A stretch of DNA of 6,503 nucleotides from Elusimicrobia bacterium RIFCSPLOWO2_12_FULL_59_9 (GTDB lineage Bacteria; Elusimicrobiota; Elusimicrobia; O2-12-FULL-59-9): contig MGUX01000134.1 of NCBI GenBank assembly GCA_001800185.1, positions 1 to 6,503 on the forward strand, given 5' to 3'. Made by a program: the position numbers and the translations under genes. A model generated the notes under the pieces. It saw only the letters and a list, made by a program, of their open reading frames with translations. It was not told where the DNA came from and did not search any database. Positions 4,317 to 6,503 of the stretch are shown here, piece after piece. Within the stretch, counting starts at the first letter, position 1. Each line of letters starts with the position of its first letter.

Positions 4317-6430
4317 TCGACGCTGAACTTGATTTTGACGGCGGAGGGCCGGGGACTCTGCTGCGCCAGCTTAAATGCGTCCAAGAGGTCGTCTAGACGC
4401 TTGGATTTAAGCAGGATCGAGAAGGCGGGAGCGGGCCTTCCGTGAACGGCCGCCGGGCCCAAGACCGCTATTTGGCCTTCCATCAGCTCGGCCATGCCCG
4501 CGGGTCGCAGCGCCGCGGGCAGCGCCAGGATTTTTTCCGCGAGCTCATGGGCGTAATTTTCAGCGAGTTCTTTCTTGACGGATGAAACCTCCATGTGGCC
4601 GATCTGGACGTACGGCGCGTAGCCCAAATCCCGGCGGAATTCGAGCTCCTCTTCGGCGAAGCGCAGATAATCCTTCCGGTGGACGGCGCCGAAGACGGGG
4701 TGCTCGGGATGGAAGGTCTGAATAATCACCTCGCCTGGGCTTGGCCCGCGGCCGGCGCGTCCCAGGGCATGGAAAAAAAAGTGGAAAGCCTTTTCGGAAG
4801 CGCGGAAATCGCTTTGGTAAAGCCAGGCGTCCGCGTCGAGAATGCCCAACAAGGAGACATTGGAAAAATGCAGTCCCTTGGCCAATAGCCGCGTTCCGAC
4901 GAGTATGTCGGCCTCCTGCGACGTGAAGTCCTGGAGTATGCTGCCGCCTCCCCGGGTGTCGCGAACCGTATCGCGATCAAGCCTCAGAATGCGCGACTGG
5001 GGAAACTCCCGCTTCAAGGACGAGACCACTTTGAGCGTGCCCTCGCCCTTGTGCTCCATGCCGCCTTCGGCCCGGCAGCCGGGACAGGCGGGGGGAACCG
5101 GGGACGTCTCCGTGCATTGGCGGCAGCGCATTTGCTCTTGTCCCGAGTAAATCCCATGCGCCAAAGCCGTTCCGCAGCTCGGGCAGCGGGCCAGCCAGCC
5201 GCACTTGCCGCAGTAGAAACAGCGTCCGATGCCGGTGCGGTTGACCAGCAGGATGACTTGCTCTTTCTTGGCGATGCGCGCCTCGATTTTCTCCAGGAGC
5301 CTGCCGCAAAACAAGCTGCCCGGCTCAAGCCGCCGGTTGACGATCTCCACCTCGGGAAGCTCTTTAACCGGCGACACCCTGGAGTTGAGCGAAACGATCT
5401 CATACGCTTTTTCCGTGGCCAAAAAGTAGGTCTCCAACGACGGCGTCGAGCTGCCCAGGACCAGCAGAGCCTCGTGGGCTTTGGCGCGCTCGGAAGCCAC
5501 CTCCCGCGCATGATAGCGGGGGGACGCCTGCTCCTGGCGGTAGGATTCATCCTGCTCCTCATCCACGATCACGCAGCGCAGGTTTTTAAAAGGCAAGAAG
5601 CACGCGGAACGGGTGCCCACCACGGCCATCGGCTCGCCGGAAGCAGCCTCAAGCCAAACCTGGCGCCTGGACTTGGCGGGAACGCGGCTGTGCAGAACGC
5701 GCACTTCGGAGGGAAGCCGGGATTTGAGCTGCTCCATGAAGCTTGACGTCAGGGAGATTTCAGGAAGCATCCACAGGGCCTGTCCGCCCAGCGCGAGGGC
5801 TTCATGGATGAGAGCCAGATAAACTTCGGTCTTGCCCGAGGCCGGAAGGCCGAAAAGGACCGTCGAGTGATTTTTGTGCTCCCAGAGCTTGATGCCGAGC
5901 CGGGAAATAGCGCTCAACTGGTCCTGAGTCAAAACATAGGGAGAAGCGAAAGGCTTCACCGCGGGAGCGCCGGGGGCGGCCGGCGGCGCGGCAGCCCCCT
6001 TCGCAGAGCTCAGGGGACCCGGATGCGCCGGTGGCGCGGCGGCCCCCTTCGCAGAGCTCAGGGGACCCGGATGCGCCGGTGGCGTGGCGGTACGGATTAA
6101 TTTCTCAAAGGGACAAGAGCTGATATGGGATGGGAAAACAGTTTGGATGGCGTCGCCCAAAGGGCAAAAATAGCGCCAGGAAAGCCAATGCGCCAAATCC
6201 AGAAGCTCGTCCGGAAGCAGCGGGGTCGGATCCATGACGGAATCGATTTCCTTAAGGACCCGAGACCCGTGTTCTTCATGAATGCCGACCACGACCCCCG
6301 CCATACGGCGGGAGCCGAAGGGCGCCCTGATCCGGGCGCCCCTCTGGAGAACGGCGCTCATGCGCGCCGGAATCGCGTAGTGGAAAGTCTTGAAAATGGG
6401 CAGTGCAAAAGCGACTTCCGCGATGGCCAT
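4313..6430 (-). CDS. priA: Primosomal protein N', replication restart DNA helicase PriA
   Basis: PriA recognises stalled forks and D-loops, unwinds with 3'-to-5' polarity and reloads the replicative helicase. In this 705-residue protein the N-terminal 3'-DNA-binding domain covers about 1-105 (AEVAFALPIFKTFHYAIP). Walker A is GLPASGKT at 194-201 and motif II is DEEQ at 290-293. PRYHAREVA lies at 304-312 and GSSTPSLE at 326-333. The zinc region has cysteine pairs 407/410, 416/419, 436/439 and 449/452. The GTRLLAKG motif is at 512-519 and motif VI GRAGRG at 557-562, and a C-terminal domain ends the protein. Motif II normally reads DEEH. Residues about 115-157 are an Ala/Pro-rich repeat where a winged-helix domain is expected. 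The ATG at 6430 gives the usual PriA N-terminus but has no Shine-Dalgarno. The frame is open upstream to the edge without another ATG, GTG or TTG. The gene ends overlapping the next start as ATGA. Confidence 0.97.
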   Translation of the reverse strand: MAIAEVAFALPIFKTFHYAIPARMSAVLQRGARIRAPFGSRRMAGVVVGIHEEHGSRVLKEIDSVMDPTPLLPDELLDLAHWLSWRYFCPLGDAIQTVFPSHISSCPFEKLIRTATPPAHPGPLSSAKGAAAPPAHPGPLSSAKGAAAPPAAPGAPAVKPFASPYVLTQDQLSAISRLGIKLWEHKNHSTVLFGLPASGKTEVYLALIHEALALGGQALWMLPEISLTSSFMEQLKSRLPSEVRVLHSRVPAKSRRQVWLEAASGEPMAVVGTRSACFLPFKNLRCVIVDEEQDESYRQEQASPRYHAREVASERAKAHEALLVLGSSTPSLETYFLATEKAYEIVSLNSRVSPVKELPEVEIVNRRLEPGSLFCGRLLEKIEARIAKKEQVILLVNRTGIGRCFYCGKCGWLARCPSCGTALAHGIYSGQEQMRCRQCTETSPVPPACPGCRAEGGMEHKGEGTLKVVSSLKREFPQSRILRLDRDTVRDTRGGGSILQDFTSQEADILVGTRLLAKGLHFSNVSLLGILDADAWLYQSDFRASEKAFHFFFHALGRAGRGPSPGEVIIQTFHPEHPVFGAVHRKDYLRFAEEELEFRRDLGYAPYVQIGHMEVSSVKKELAENYAHELAEKILALPAALRPAGMAELMEGQIAVLGPAAVHGRPAPAFSILLKSKRLDDLLDAFKLAQQSPRPSAVKIKFSVE
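5996..6016. repeat. REP-like imperfect hairpin, copy 1
   Basis: CCCCT pairs with AGGGG, then come two G-A mismatches on the minus-strand reading, then GC with GC around a 3-base loop. The pattern CCCTTCG...AGCTCAGGG closely resembles the widespread bacterial palindromic repeat with a CCTTCGACAAGCTCAGG core, from which it differs only in the middle bases. That resemblance comes from memory of the family, not a search. Confidence 0.5.
6044..6064. repeat. REP-like imperfect hairpin, copy 2
   Basis: Identical to the hairpin at 5996-6016 and lying 48 bases from it, inside the second tandem unit. It shows the same CCCCT/AGGGG stem with an internal double G-A mismatch. Confidence 0.5.
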
Positions 6431-6453
6431 AAAGTGGAAAAGGGCTGGTGCTG

Positions 6454-6486
6454 CGACCGGATAATATTGCGCGTATTGGCCGGTCG
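6454..6486. promoter_or_regulatory. Inverted repeat with possible priA -10 box
   Basis: Seven-base arms CGACCGG (6454-6460) and CCGGTCG (6480-6486) flank a 19-base AT-richer spacer. On the minus strand TATTAT (6461-6466) matches a -10 box at five of six positions and sits against one arm, about 30 bases before the priA ATG. No acceptable -35 hexamer lies at 16-18 bases. It could be an operator over a weak promoter or merely chance symmetry. Confidence 0.3.
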
Positions 6487-6490
6487 GTTT

Positions 6491-6503
6491 TAGCCTCCGG
6501 CTA
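6491..6503. other. Short hairpin at the right edge
   Basis: TAGCC (6491-6495) and GGCTA (6499-6503) form a perfect 5-bp stem with a 3-base loop at the end of the window. On the minus strand it is followed by AAAA, not a T run, so it is not a typical terminator for a gene upstream of priA. On the plus strand the sequence that would follow the stem is missing. Confidence 0.25.

Larger units (their letters stand above)
5994..6089. repeat. Two tandem 48-bp repeats within priA
   Basis: The copies at 5994-6041 and 6042-6089 differ at a single base (C versus T five bases before the end). Because 48 is a multiple of three, they add two 16-residue units (PPAHPGPLSSAKGAA type) without breaking the frame. 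A degenerate third unit (PPAAPGAPA) follows in the protein. The near-identity, including third codon positions, points to a recent duplication. Confidence 0.95.

Noticed and set aside
4741..4980. Small frames on both strands around the priA motif VI region
   Set aside because: They are short Arg/Pro-rich shadows of priA without ribosome sites or recognisable products.
5014..5562. A 182-codon minus-strand frame within priA
   Set aside because: It is a frame-shifted shadow of priA with Arg/Ala/Ser-rich composition; the true frame carries all the PriA motifs.
5051..5746. A 231-codon open frame on the plus strand opposite priA
   Set aside because: It is antisense to the conserved helicase and zinc region of priA, its product is low-complexity Arg/Ala/Gly-rich, and it has no recognisable domain. 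Long antisense frames are expected in GC-rich coding DNA.
1..6503. A mobile element, phage, CRISPR, toxin-antitoxin or defence system
   Set aside because: No transposase, integrase, regularly spaced repeat array or paired small genes are visible; all substantial frames are explained by housekeeping families.

Overview
This is a compact, GC-rich bacterial window in which every supported gene lies on the minus strand, so transcription runs from high to low coordinates. I could not place the organism firmly. High GC, tight gene packing, a DUF2723-TPR membrane protein and a KMSKS-type tyrosyl-tRNA synthetase suit an uncultured lineage such as Elusimicrobiota or another Gram-negative candidate phylum. 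That is a guess from gene content, not a measured placement.

Layout in transcription order. (1) 6431-6503 is a short upstream region with a 7-base inverted repeat flanking a possible -10 box. (2) priA (4313-6430) encodes the replication-restart primosomal helicase. Its helicase core and eight zinc-ligand cysteines are present. The stretch between the N-terminal DNA-binding domain and the helicase, where a winged-helix domain is expected, is instead an Ala/Pro-rich repeat encoded by a 48-bp tandem duplication. (3) A DUF2723-TPR membrane protein (1986-4316) overlaps priA by ATGA. It is a probable GT-C-fold glycosyltransferase of the family that includes human TMEM260. (4) tyrS (792-1982) follows after 3-9 bases. 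These three genes look like one translationally coupled operon. (5) A 95-bp gap holds a strong sigma70-like promoter (TTGAAA, 17-bp spacer, TATACT). (6) Two tandem paralogous 107-residue A-type iron-sulfur carriers (373-696 and 38-361) follow, each with its own Shine-Dalgarno. (7) A further reading frame may begin at base 38 through a TGATG junction and run off the left edge.

The genes cover unrelated housekeeping tasks: replication restart, envelope protein glycosylation, tRNA charging and Fe-S cluster delivery. I see no defence system, mobile element, CRISPR array or RNA gene. The most unusual signals are the REP-like hairpin repeats inside the linkers of two adjacent genes (priA and the DUF2723 protein), the apparent loss of the PriA winged-helix domain, the DEEQ variant of PriA motif II, and the tandem pair of A-type carriers with their own promoter away from any visible isc or suf genes. 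No stretch longer than 300 bases lacks a gene.
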